From NCBI GenBank assembly GCA_039414355.1, contig JBCDJN010000016.1, forward strand, positions 1-64,000: DNA of 64,000 bases, in the 5' to 3' direction. This DNA comes from JBCCQL01 sp039414355 (GTDB lineage Bacteria; Planctomycetota; Planctomycetia; Pirellulales; Lacipirellulaceae). The position numbers and the translations under genes are program-made. Under the pieces are notes generated by a model. It did not search any database and was not told the origin of the DNA. It saw only the letters and a list, made by a program, of their open reading frames with translations. Every line of letters starts with the position of its first letter. Positions within the stretch are counted from its first letter, which is position 1. This document shows positions 34,323-42,702 of the stretch, piece after piece.

Positions 34323-35951
34323 ATGAGCCTTCGACTGCGATGGGCCGCCGTGGCCGCCTGCCTGACGGCCGGCGCCACCCTTGGCCAGGCCGCGTACGGC
34401 CAAGCCGACCTTGAGTCGGCATTCGACTACACACAAACCCAGGCGCCGCTCTCGGCGAAGCTCCCCGAACTCGGTCGCCTTCATGAGGCCGTTGACCAGT
34501 CGGCGGGCGACGTGAGCCTGACGGGCTGCTGCGAGCCGAGCTGCGAAGCCGGGTGTGACTGTGCCGACGACGTTGGCTGCGGCGATTGCTGCGGCATCGG
34601 ATGCGGCGGCTGTGGCGGCAAGAAGAAGGCTGGCAAGCCCAGCCCCTGCCAGACCAGCCACAAGGGCCTCTACTTCGCCAACGACTTCAGCTACCTGAAC
34701 GACCCCTGCTACGACGGATGCTGCCTGGGCGACAGCTTCAAGCAGCTCCCGATTGGGTGCGGCAAAGTCGATATCGGCGGTCAGCTCCGGCTGCGTCAGC
34801 ACAGCGAACAGGGCATGGGCCACCCCGGCCAGCTCGGTTTCCAAGACACCGACGAAGACTTCCTGCTGACCCGCCTGCGGCTCTACACCAACTGGCAGGT
34901 GAACGACTGGGCCCGCATCTTCGTCGAGGGCATCTTCGCCGATAACGCGAACGACGCCGACTTCGTCCCGCGCCCGATCGATGAGAACTTCGGCGACTTC
35001 CTGAACCTGTTCGCCGACGTCAAGGTGACCGACACCACCACGCTTCGCGTCGGCCGGCAAGAGTTGCTCTACGGCGCCCAGCGGCACATCTCGCCGCTCG
35101 ACTGGGCCAACACCCGGCGGACGTTCGAGGGTGTGAGCATGCTCTACAAGGGCGACGACTGGAAGGTCGACGGCTTCTACACCAACTTCGTCCCCGTTGA
35201 CCCCAACGAGCTAGACGAAGGCGACTGGGACCGTCGGTTCTACGGCGTCTACGCGACCTACACCGGCGCCAAGACCGCCAGCTACGACCTGTTCTACATC
35301 GGCTTCGACGACGACCGCCCGCTGGGATCGGCCCTGCCGGGGTCGCGTGACTTCTCGGTCCACACCTTTGGCGGCCGGCTGTTTGGCGGCAAGGGCCAGT
35401 GGCTTTGGGACATGGAGGGCGCCTACCAGACCGGCCGCCAGAGCGGGCTCGGCCTGGACCACCGGGCGGCGATGTGCACCCTGGGCTGCGGCCGCAAGAT
35501 CGACGCCCCTTGGTCGCCCACCTTCTGGGTCTACTGGGACTGGGCGTCCGGCGACAACGGCGAGGGGGCGTTCAACCGGTACAACCAGCTCTTCCCGCTG
35601 GCTCACAAGTACCTGGGCTTTGCCGACTTCGTCGCCCGCTCCAACGTCAACTCGCCCAACTGCTTGTTGACGATGAAGCCCAGCTCCAAGTGGACGCTGC
35701 TGTGCTGGTACTACTACATCGGCGCCGACCTTGGCTCCGACATCATCCCGGGTGTGGCCACCAACACGGTGCCCATCCAGAACACCACCAGCGACGACTG
35801 GGGCCACGAGCTTGACTTGATCGCCCGCTACCAGATCGTTCCGCGGTCGAACATCCTGTTCGGCTACTCGAACGTCTGGGCCGGCGACAAGATCGTCGAC
35901 CCGAAGAGTGACGCCAACTTCTTCTACACCCAGTGGGAGTTGAACTTCTAG
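34323..35951 (+). CDS. AlgE-like outer-membrane porin with Cys-rich N-terminal segment
   Basis: A 542-residue exported beta-barrel. After a signal peptide (WAAVAACLTAGATLGQAAYGQA) comes a segment with 15 Cys between about residues 63 and 145, including CC pairs and GCGGCGGKKK. Then a long series of beta strands of the alginate-export/OprD-like type follows (VDIGGQLRLRQHSEQ, DEDFLLTRLRLYTNWQV, DTTTLRVGRQELLYGAQR), ending in aromatic strand FFYTQWELNF. It lies between the regulators and the nitrate genes, so it may admit nitrate or nitrite across the outer membrane; that is inference. A strong terminator follows. Confidence 0.8.
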   Translation: MSLRLRWAAVAACLTAGATLGQAAYGQADLESAFDYTQTQAPLSAKLPELGRLHEAVDQSAGDVSLTGCCEPSCEAGCDCADDVGCGDCCGIGCGGCGGKKKAGKPSPCQTSHKGLYFANDFSYLNDPCYDGCCLGDSFKQLPIGCGKVDIGGQLRLRQHSEQGMGHPGQLGFQDTDEDFLLTRLRLYTNWQVNDWARIFVEGIFADNANDADFVPRPIDENFGDFLNLFADVKVTDTTTLRVGRQELLYGAQRHISPLDWANTRRTFEGVSMLYKGDDWKVDGFYTNFVPVDPNELDEGDWDRRFYGVYATYTGAKTASYDLFYIGFDDDRPLGSALPGSRDFSVHTFGGRLFGGKGQWLWDMEGAYQTGRQSGLGLDHRAAMCTLGCGRKIDAPWSPTFWVYWDWASGDNGEGAFNRYNQLFPLAHKYLGFADFVARSNVNSPNCLLTMKPSSKWTLLCWYYYIGADLGSDIIPGVATNTVPIQNTTSDDWGHELDLIARYQIVPRSNILFGYSNVWAGDKIVDPKSDANFFYTQWELNF

Positions 35952-36010
35952 GTTGCTGCCGCGTGCAGGGGCGGGGAACCCCTGCCGCACGAGGTTACTT
36001 CAGACTCTCG

Positions 36011-36044
36011 CCCCGGGCCGCCCGTTGCGGCCCGGGGTTTTTTT
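36011..36044 (+). terminator. Rho-independent terminator
   Basis: CCCCGGGCCGC, loop CCGTT, GCGGCCCGGGG, then seven T. It ends the porin transcript. The hairpin lies seven bases beyond the globin stop on the other strand, but no T-run follows in that direction, so it is strongest for the plus strand. Confidence 0.9.
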
Positions 36045-36050
36045 GCCCCG

Positions 36051-36458
36051 TCAGGCCGCCGCGGCGTCCTTCATCACCGTGGCGAGCGTCACGTAGGTCT
36101 CGGTCCAGGCGTCCTTCACCTCGGGTGTGAAGTCTTCGCCAAGGCCCTGCTCCAGAGTCCACAGCAGCGCAGCGCCGACCGAGTCGTACTGCTCCGGCGT
36201 GACGCCGTAGTCCTTGTGCCGCACGCCCATCTCTTGGACGGCCGGTACAATGGCTTCGAGCTGCGGCAGCCCATTGACCGCGATGGAGAGCATCTGCATC
36301 AGTTTCTGCCCCTGCTCGGCCATGTCGCCCTTGAACAGCGGGCGGACCTCCGGGGCAATCTCGAACAAGCGATCGTAGAAGAGCACCGCCACTTGGTCGG
36401 CGCTCGGGGCGACTTTGGCCCACGTGGTTTGAACAAGGTTGATCTTCTCGGCATCCAT
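36051..36458 (-). CDS. Single-domain bacterial haemoglobin
   Basis: A 135-residue globin of the Vitreoscilla/flavohaemoglobin type without a reductase domain. The proximal His F8 is in GVRHKDYGV, distal Tyr B10 in LFYDRLF, and Gln E7 in EQGQKLMQM; the Tyr/Gln pair is typical of NO- and O2-reactive globins. It is the last gene of the nitrate operon, 44 bases after the monoheme lipoprotein. NO detoxification during nitrite reduction is the likely role (inference). The Shine-Dalgarno AAGGA precedes ATG 36458. Confidence 0.93.
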   Translation of the reverse strand: MDAEKINLVQTTWAKVAPSADQVAVLFYDRLFEIAPEVRPLFKGDMAEQGQKLMQMLSIAVNGLPQLEAIVPAVQEMGVRHKDYGVTPEQYDSVGAALLWTLEQGLGEDFTPEVKDAWTETYVTLATVMKDAAAA

Positions 36459-36502
36459 CGCGAGTTCCTTTCGTCGTGGTTGGGTTGGAGCGTTGAGAGC
36501 GT

Positions 36503-36883
36503 CTAGTGTTTGGCCGGGATATTCAGCTCGGCTCGATAGACCATGTAGCGGACAATCGACCGGATCTCATCGTCGGTCAGCTCCGGGATGTCGCCACGCG
36601 GCGGCATGAGCCCGACGCCTTCGATGGCGTGCTGCACGAGCGTGTCTTCGCCGGCTTCCATGCGGCGACGCCAGGCGCGGAGGAAGCCCAAGCGCGGCGC
36701 GCCCTCCTTGCTGCTGTCGTGACAGCTCGCGCAGCCGTTGTCGTACAACGCCTCGCCGGCGGCGAACTCCTCCGGCGTGGGCGGCAACTCGGGTTCGCCC
36801 TCGGGCGGCGGGGCGCTGCTGCACCCCGCCACCAAGGCGATGCCAACGAGGCCAAGAACCCAACGCTTAGTCCAGGGGCACAT
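36503..36883 (-). CDS. Monoheme cytochrome c lipoprotein
   Basis: A 126-residue lipoprotein. The signal has lipobox LVAGC, so it is anchored to a membrane by lipidated Cys. After a Pro/Glu-rich linker, one class I heme c site CASCH occurs with distal Met in VGLMPPRG, as in cytochrome c5-type proteins. The C-terminal helix DDEIRSIVRYMVYRAELN matches the family. It is a small periplasmic electron carrier. Its first 17 bases overlap the end of the preceding heme lipoprotein gene, indicating tight coupling. Confidence 0.92.
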   Translation of the reverse strand: MCPWTKRWVLGLVGIALVAGCSSAPPPEGEPELPPTPEEFAAGEALYDNGCASCHDSSKEGAPRLGFLRAWRRRMEAGEDTLVQHAIEGVGLMPPRGDIPELTDDEIRSIVRYMVYRAELNIPAKH

Positions 36884-37487
36884 AGACGGCCACGGCCCCC
36901 ATCACGTCGTCTTTCTCAAAGGTTGGGTAGTCTTCGCCACGCCGCTCGTGGTCGTTGTGGCACTCCCAACACGCCTTGGCCACGGCCCGGTCCGGGTAGT
37001 ACTTGACGAAGACCTTGTTGCCGTCGGCGTCAACCGACTCGGTGGAGTAGTTCTCACCCGGGTTGTCGGCGAGGTACTTTAGCGCCTTGACCTCTTCCTC
37101 GTCGGTCGGCTTGTGCTGCGGGTTGAGTGGCCAGAGCGACTTCAAGCCGTACTGGAAGCCCGAGTCCGGATTGTCGTTCACCAGCGAGGCGCCCATGCGA
37201 AACATCTGCGCGGGCAGCGGCATCATGTGCGGATCGCCCGAGTCTTCGGTCCACTCTTCCCAGTACTCGTCCGGCTTGACCTGCGCGCCCTGCGCCTTGA
37301 GCCGCGTCACCACGTGTTTGGCGTAGACGGTCCGGTCGGCCATCATCACGGCGTGGACGCCGTCGGCGAACTTGTCGGGCGTGATGGCGCCCGGGGTGGC
37401 GCTGGCGGAGCCGCCGCAGCCGGTGAGCATGGCGCCGCCGCCCGCGGCAAGGGCCAGGCAGCCGGCGATCAGTATCGAACGCTTCAT
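36867..37487 (-). CDS. DUF3365 (Tll0287-like) heme lipoprotein
   Basis: A 206-residue lipoprotein with lipobox LTGC near residue 24. The domain matches DUF3365/Tll0287-like heme sensors and cytochromes: VYAKHVVTRLKAQGA, the long PLPAQMFRMGASLV loop, and a single C-terminal heme c site CWECHNDH. Tll0287-like domains are PAS-like heme proteins thought to sense redox state or small gases; some fuse to kinases. Here it stands alone next to other cytochromes, so electron transfer or ligand sensing are both possible. ATG 37487 is preceded by GGGAGA. Confidence 0.85.
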   Translation of the reverse strand: MKRSILIAGCLALAAGGGAMLTGCGGSASATPGAITPDKFADGVHAVMMADRTVYAKHVVTRLKAQGAQVKPDEYWEEWTEDSGDPHMMPLPAQMFRMGASLVNDNPDSGFQYGLKSLWPLNPQHKPTDEEEVKALKYLADNPGENYSTESVDADGNKVFVKYYPDRAVAKACWECHNDHERRGEDYPTFEKDDVMGAVAVYVPLD

Positions 37488-37579
37488 CGTGTCATCTCCC
37501 TCTAAGGTAACCACTCGGGGCGCCGCACCGTGCCGCGTCCCTTCTCGTTCCGCCAATCGCCTGATCGATCGTCCGCCAC

Positions 37580-38977
37580 TCAAGCGCCGGGCTTGGCGCC
37601 CGACTCGCTAGCCGCGGTCTGTCTTGCTTGCTGCTTCTTCTTCCGCTCCTCGCGGAGCCGCGCCCGCTCATCGACCCACGCCTTCGCCATGTCGATGCTG
37701 TCGACGTGGCCCGAAGGCGGGCCGTCGAAGTTGCGACGCACCAGGTCGGCGTCCGCCAGCGAGTCGAGCGAGAACTGCAAACCGTGGCACGACGAGCAGG
37801 CCGAAGTGACCATCTTCTCGTTGGGCCGCAGGTTGTTGTTTTGGTTGTGCTGAACGAAGACGCGGTCTCCGTCGCGCTCGCGCGGCATGTGGCACGTGGC
37901 GCACGACACACCGGTGCCCGGCGCCGCGTCGCCCGCGACTTCCGCCCGCCACAGCTCGGCGTGGGGCGAGGCGTCGTACGCCCGGGTGTGGTCGTCGTTG
38001 TGGCACTTCTTGCAGGCGTCGGCGGCGGCGTACGCCGTGTCGAACCGGTGCGAGTCGTGGCACGCCACGCACGAGAGTTCCCGGTGCGCCACGCCGGCGT
38101 GCATCGGCAGCCGCGCCTGGCCGGGCGTCATCGGCGAGAGCCCCACCGCCAGCCGCATGCCGTGCCGGCCCTTGGTGAACTGATCCACCTGATCGCCGTG
38201 GCAGCCGCGGCACGCGTTGTGGTCCGGCTTGTCGAACCACGCGGCGTCGTCACCGGAGTGGCACGCCGTGCAGTTGACGCCGGCGGCGGCGTGAGCGGTC
38301 TCCGCCCATTGGCGAATGAGTTCTGCATCTTCGGCCGCCTCGGCCGGCGCGTCTTGTTCGGCGACCGTGAGTGGCTTCGCTTCGGGGTTCTCTTCCTTCC
38401 ACTCGGCGGCCAGCGTCCGCTCCGGCACGCGCTGCTCATCCAGCATTTCGGGCTCGCCGTAGTGCTTCACCAGAAAACCCTCGAACAACGCCCGGTTGTC
38501 GTGGTAGTTGTGGCAGCCGGCGGTCGCGCACGAGTCGTACGCCATGCCCTTGTGGCTGGGGCGTTCCTCGCCAACCTCTTGATGGCAGTGCCAACAGTAG
38601 TCGCCCGGCAGCGAGAGCCCCATCGCCAGCGTCCGCTCCGGAACGTGCTCGCGGTGGCAACTGATGCACGAACGCCCGTCGAGCCGCTTCACCAAATGCG
38701 CCTTGCCCGGATCGGTGAACTTCGACCGCGGGTGCGTGTCGTTGTCCCGCTTCAGGTCCTTTCCGTGGCAACGCGTGCAGGCGTCTTGCCGGACGCCGGC
38801 ACCGGCGGTGTGGCACTCGTTGCACTGCAGTTCGATCTGATAATGCCCGTGCGTCGTCTCCCCCGGCAAGAACGTGCCCGCCACGCGGCTGGGCTGCGCG
38901 ATCAGGCTGATGCCCAGGTAGGCCGTTAGGCCCACGGTCATCACCGTCCAGAGGATCCATTGCCACTTGGCAGACAT
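37580..38977 (-). CDS. Membrane-anchored undecaheme cytochrome c
   Basis: A 465-residue protein with one N-terminal helix (about 7-27) and the rest periplasmic. Heme sites start at Cys52, 67, 104, 128, 150, 236, 256, 303, 322, 359 and 394: ten are CxxCH and the fifth is CATAGCH, a CX4CH form. Extra His residues between sites can supply bis-His ligation. A charged tail rich in Lys/Arg/Glu follows the last heme. I do not recognise a named family; CATCHMPRERDGD near residue 359 recalls the NrfA/HAO group. It lies 21 bases after the di-heme b fusion gene and is the obvious partner of that membrane protein. Confidence 0.88.
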   Translation of the reverse strand: MSAKWQWILWTVMTVGLTAYLGISLIAQPSRVAGTFLPGETTHGHYQIELQCNECHTAGAGVRQDACTRCHGKDLKRDNDTHPRSKFTDPGKAHLVKRLDGRSCISCHREHVPERTLAMGLSLPGDYCWHCHQEVGEERPSHKGMAYDSCATAGCHNYHDNRALFEGFLVKHYGEPEMLDEQRVPERTLAAEWKEENPEAKPLTVAEQDAPAEAAEDAELIRQWAETAHAAAGVNCTACHSGDDAAWFDKPDHNACRGCHGDQVDQFTKGRHGMRLAVGLSPMTPGQARLPMHAGVAHRELSCVACHDSHRFDTAYAAADACKKCHNDDHTRAYDASPHAELWRAEVAGDAAPGTGVSCATCHMPRERDGDRVFVQHNQNNNLRPNEKMVTSACSSCHGLQFSLDSLADADLVRRNFDGPPSGHVDSIDMAKAWVDERARLREERKKKQQARQTAASESGAKPGA

Positions 38978-38998
38978 ACGCCGTCGCGGGTCAGCAGC

Positions 38999-41029
38999 TC
39001 AGTAGTAGTAAACCTGCACGATGTGAAACGCCACGAGCGCCGGGATCGGCCAGAACAACCACAAGTGCGCCTGCGTCAGCCGCGGCCGCCAAGCGCGGAG
39101 ACGGCGTCCCCAATCGCCGGTGAGCCGGCTCTCGAGCGACGCGGCAAAGCCGGTCATGGCGCCCAGCACGTTGAGCAGCAGGAACGTAGCCGCGAGCGCG
39201 AATGTCAAGTTCGCCCCGAGGCTCAGTCCCGTGTGAATGCAAAAGCCCGCCACGGTCACGGCGCCCAGCATGCCGTGCACGCCTCGCCACAGGCTGAAGT
39301 CGCCCAGCGAAAACCACGCCAGCCGCTTGCGGAGCGACAGCAGGAGCGAAACCGTTGCGACGCCCAGCAACGAGAAGCCGGTGACCTGCTTGGCGAAATC
39401 GTTCTGCCAGAGCTTGTCGATCGCCCGCCACTGCGACTGCACCGTCTCGGCAACCGGCAGCGGGCCCACGCCGAGCAAGACCGGAATGGCCAGGAGCACC
39501 AGGCACGAAGCAATCAGCAACCCCACGCGTCCCCGCGGCCCAGTCGCCACCTCCGACTGCCCGGCGAGGTCGCACAGCAGGTTGCGGCACGAGCCGCACA
39601 CGGTCGAGGCGCCGGTCGATTCCGCCAGCTTCTCGGCGGTGTCAGCGCCCGCTTGCATGGCGTCGGTGAGCTGGCCGCGGCTGATGTTCAGGCAACTGCA
39701 GATGGTCGAAGACGCGGGCCACTCCAGCACGCTGGCCCCCTCGCCGACACCCCACAGCGAGCCGCTCTCCACAAAGCGGCGGGTCTGCCGCGTGCTCACG
39801 CGGCCGCGCGTGGCGATGACGCCGCTCAGCCGCTCGCGCTCGGGCCAATCGCCCACGCCGATGGCGCCGATGAGCCGCCCGTCTTCAACCAGCAGCGACC
39901 GGCTGTAGCCCTCGCCCTGGTGAACCAGCACCGCGGCGCCGGTCGCTTCGCCGATCGGCACGCCGAGCGTCGAGACGTCGACCCCCAGGAGCTTAAGCCG
40001 CGACGCGGTCGCCTCGCCGCGGAACTCCGCGTCGGCCGGCTCACCCGTGGCGAACGCCGCCAGGTTGCCGGCGAGCGTCTCGGCCATCTCGTAGCAGGGA
40101 CCGACCAGGCCGAAGAGCTGCTCATCGAAGCTCACGCACTCGCCGATGGCAAACACCACCGGGTCTTCCGTGCGAAGGCGCCCGTCAACGGCGATCCCAC
40201 CACGCGGGCCGCACGCCAGCCCCGCCTGCCTGGCCAACTCGTCGCGCGGCCGGATGCCAGCGGAGATGATCACCATGTCCGTGGTCAGCGGATCATGCCC
40301 GGCGAACTTCAGCACCCGGCGGTCGCCGTCGACTTCGATCCGCTCAGTGCGTCGCAGCGTGTGAACCTCAACGCCCAGGCTTTCCACCTCGGTCTGCAGC
40401 AGCTCGGCGGCCGCCGCGTTGAGCTGCCGCGGCATCAGGCCGGGCGCCATCTCGATGACGTGGGCGTTGAGGCCCATGTCGTACACCGCTTTGCCCGCTT
40501 CAAGCCCCAGCAAGCCGCCGCCGAGCACCGCCGCCGACGAGCAGCCCTTGGCGTAGTCTTGGATCGCTTCTAGGTCTTCGATCGTCCGATAGACGAACAC
40601 GCCCGGCAGATCGGCGCCCTCAATCGGCGGGACGAAGGGCCGCGATCCGGTAGCGAGCACCAGCAGCTCGTAGGGCAGGGCGTCGCCGCCTTCGAGCTCG
40701 ACGGTCCGGTCGCCGCGATTGAGCGAAACAACCCGGGCGTCGGTCACCATCCGCACGCCGCGCGCTTCATACCAACCGCGTGGCGAGAGCAGCAGGTCTT
40801 CGGCGCTGGCGCCGGAGAAGTAGTCGGTAAGGTGCACGCGGTCGTAGCAGGGCCGCGGCTCCTCGCCGACGATGGTGACGTCGTAGTGGTCGAGGGTGCC
40901 GAGCTCGTCCAGCCGTCGCACCAACGCGTGGCACGCCATCCCGGCGCCGACGATGACGAGCGGTCGTCGGCGGGTCGGGGACGCAGCGTCGTGCGAGGCG
41001 GGCGGGGACACGTCAGCGGGCGGGGGCAC
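38999..41029 (-). CDS. NirB-like FAD/NAD(P)H reductase fused to BFD and di-heme b membrane domain
   Basis: A 676-residue fusion. Residues 23-430 are a NirB/NasB-type flavoprotein with FAD site VIVGAGMACHAL, NAD(P) site VLGGGLLGLEAGKAV and a second FAD motif VVFAIGECVSF. A BFD-like [2Fe-2S] domain follows (Cys444, 446, 478, 481). From residue 503 on there are about five membrane helices. Four His stand at 585 and 599, and 655 and 669; two pairs each 14 apart in one helix is the bis-His pattern of stacked b hemes in ferric reductase/NOX-type proteins. It would move electrons between cytosolic NAD(P)H or ferredoxin-like partners and the periplasmic side. GTG start at 41029. Confidence 0.88.
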   Translation of the reverse strand: MPPPADVSPPASHDAASPTRRRPLVIVGAGMACHALVRRLDELGTLDHYDVTIVGEEPRPCYDRVHLTDYFSGASAEDLLLSPRGWYEARGVRMVTDARVVSLNRGDRTVELEGGDALPYELLVLATGSRPFVPPIEGADLPGVFVYRTIEDLEAIQDYAKGCSSAAVLGGGLLGLEAGKAVYDMGLNAHVIEMAPGLMPRQLNAAAAELLQTEVESLGVEVHTLRRTERIEVDGDRRVLKFAGHDPLTTDMVIISAGIRPRDELARQAGLACGPRGGIAVDGRLRTEDPVVFAIGECVSFDEQLFGLVGPCYEMAETLAGNLAAFATGEPADAEFRGEATASRLKLLGVDVSTLGVPIGEATGAAVLVHQGEGYSRSLLVEDGRLIGAIGVGDWPERERLSGVIATRGRVSTRQTRRFVESGSLWGVGEGASVLEWPASSTICSCLNISRGQLTDAMQAGADTAEKLAESTGASTVCGSCRNLLCDLAGQSEVATGPRGRVGLLIASCLVLLAIPVLLGVGPLPVAETVQSQWRAIDKLWQNDFAKQVTGFSLLGVATVSLLLSLRKRLAWFSLGDFSLWRGVHGMLGAVTVAGFCIHTGLSLGANLTFALAATFLLLNVLGAMTGFAASLESRLTGDWGRRLRAWRPRLTQAHLWLFWPIPALVAFHIVQVYYY

Positions 41030-41061
41030 AGGTGCGGGTGGGAATCGTGCGGAGGGGGTCG

Positions 41062-42666
41062 CTAATAGACGTCACGGGCGTAACGGCCGCTCTCCTTGAG
41101 TGACCGGACGTAGGCCATCGCGTCGGCCATCGACTTGCCGCCATGCTGGACGACCACGTCGTGCAGAGCGCGGTCCACGTCGGCGGCCATCCGTTTGGCG
41201 TCGCCGCACACGAAGAAGTAGGCGCCGCGGTCGAGCCAGCTCATCAGCTCGGCGCCCTCCTCACGCATGCGGTCTTGCACGTAGACCTTCTCTTCTTGGT
41301 CGCGGCTGAACGCAGTGCTCAGCCGGGTGAGGACGCCTTGCTCACGCAACGCGTTAAACTCGTCGCGGTACAGAAAGTCGGTCGCCTCGTGTTGGTCGCC
41401 GAAGAACAGCCAGTTGTCTCCGGGCGCCTTCTTGGCGGCCCGATCCTGCAAGAACGCCCGGAAGGGCGCGATGCCGGTTCCCGGGCCGACCATCACCATC
41501 GGCGCCGACGGGTCGGCCGGCGTGGTGAAGCCGTGCGAGCGGTGCACGTAGACCCGCACCGCCTCGCCGTCTTTGAGTCGATCCGCAAACATGGTCGACG
41601 CGACCCCCTTGTAGGTCCGCTCGCCGGCGGTGGCCGTGGCGCGGGCGATGGTCAGGTGGACTTCACTCGGGAACTTTTGCCGGGAGCTGGCGATCGAGTA
41701 GAGCCGCGGCGCGATCTCTGGGAAGAACTCGATAACGGCCTTCGCGTCGCTCGCAGCGACGGCCGCGGGGGTCCGCTTGAGCACGTCCAACACGTCGAGG
41801 CCGTCAAGCTCGTCGGAATCGATCAAGCCGAGGATTGCTTGCTTCTCCGCATCGTCTGTCGAAGCGCCGGCGAGGTGCTCCAGCAACTCGTCGTCGACGG
41901 TTCGCAGGCAGTGCTTCTCGGCGAGTTCTTGCCGCAACGCGTCATCGCCGCCGACGCCGAGCGCGTTGAGCACATCGTCCACCAGCTCGGGGCAGTTGGT
42001 CGGGTAGACGCCGAGCGAATCGCCCACTTCGTAGTCGAGCGCCAGTTTGGTCAGGTCGTCCTTGCCTAGGTCGATTACCGCGTGCGTGGTGTGTTTCTTG
42101 GAGCCGGCGAGATTGAGATTCTCCGCCGAGCTGAGCGTCGCGGTGAAAGGATTGGCGCGGCTGTGCCCGGCCGCCGCCGCCGAGCCGTTCGTAGCCGGTT
42201 TGCCATTGGTCTCCGCTTTCGCGGCGCCGCCTTCCTCCTTGAGCAGCCGCTTGAGCGTCTTGGCGGTTTCTTTGCCGCCGGGCGAGCAGAGCGTGAGGTT
42301 CTTTTCGTCGCCGGCGGCGATCGCCTCGGAGTACGTCTGGCACAGGTAGCCGCAGGCGCCGCAGTCGAGCTGGGCCATCGCCGCCATCAGCCTTCGCTTG
42401 AGTGGTTTGCCCTCGGCGAGGTCGAGGCGTTCATCGATCTGAAGCGCCGAGTCGTGCCACGGGAACTCTTCTTCCTCCTCCGCGGCCTCGCCATTCGAGC
42501 CCGCGTCGGTCAGCTCGCCGGCGACGAGCTGCTGCACGGCAGCGCCGTTGGCGCTCCCGTTTGCAGCCGCTTCGGCAACGCCGGTCCAGCCGGCGAGGAA
42601 GCCGTTCAGCCACGCCCGTTGCTCCTCGGTGAAGGGGGCGCTCTCAGGAATCAACGAAACACTCAT
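41062..42666 (-). CDS. CysJ-like NADPH flavoprotein reductase with N-terminal Fe-S motif
   Basis: A 534-residue reductase. The C-terminal 380 residues are the FAD/NADPH half of CysJ-type proteins: FAD site RLYSIASS, NADPH site GPGTGIAPFRAFLQDR, FVCGDAKRMA and terminal RYARDVY. The flavodoxin (FMN) domain of CysJ is absent. In its place is a Cys cluster, CGACGYLC plus a later CSPGG (Cys102, 105, 109, 127), like the [4Fe-4S] motif of RnfB-type proteins. The N-terminus FTEEQRAWLNGFLAGW resembles the CysJ segment used for binding the hemoprotein, and is also found in the adjacent siroheme reductase. It probably delivers NADPH electrons to that enzyme. Confidence 0.88.
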   Translation of the reverse strand: MSVSLIPESAPFTEEQRAWLNGFLAGWTGVAEAAANGSANGAAVQQLVAGELTDAGSNGEAAEEEEEFPWHDSALQIDERLDLAEGKPLKRRLMAAMAQLDCGACGYLCQTYSEAIAAGDEKNLTLCSPGGKETAKTLKRLLKEEGGAAKAETNGKPATNGSAAAAGHSRANPFTATLSSAENLNLAGSKKHTTHAVIDLGKDDLTKLALDYEVGDSLGVYPTNCPELVDDVLNALGVGGDDALRQELAEKHCLRTVDDELLEHLAGASTDDAEKQAILGLIDSDELDGLDVLDVLKRTPAAVAASDAKAVIEFFPEIAPRLYSIASSRQKFPSEVHLTIARATATAGERTYKGVASTMFADRLKDGEAVRVYVHRSHGFTTPADPSAPMVMVGPGTGIAPFRAFLQDRAAKKAPGDNWLFFGDQHEATDFLYRDEFNALREQGVLTRLSTAFSRDQEEKVYVQDRMREEGAELMSWLDRGAYFFVCGDAKRMAADVDRALHDVVVQHGGKSMADAMAYVRSLKESGRYARDVY

Positions 42667-42702
42667 CGGACGCGTGCTCGGGTCTTTGCTGGGGTGGTCG
42701 GG

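Noticed and set aside
38960..40573. Long open frame on the plus strand opposite the flavoprotein-cytochrome b gene
   Set aside because: It is the complement of a strongly motif-supported gene; its own translation is Arg/His/Gln-rich without any recognisable domain, as expected in GC-rich DNA.
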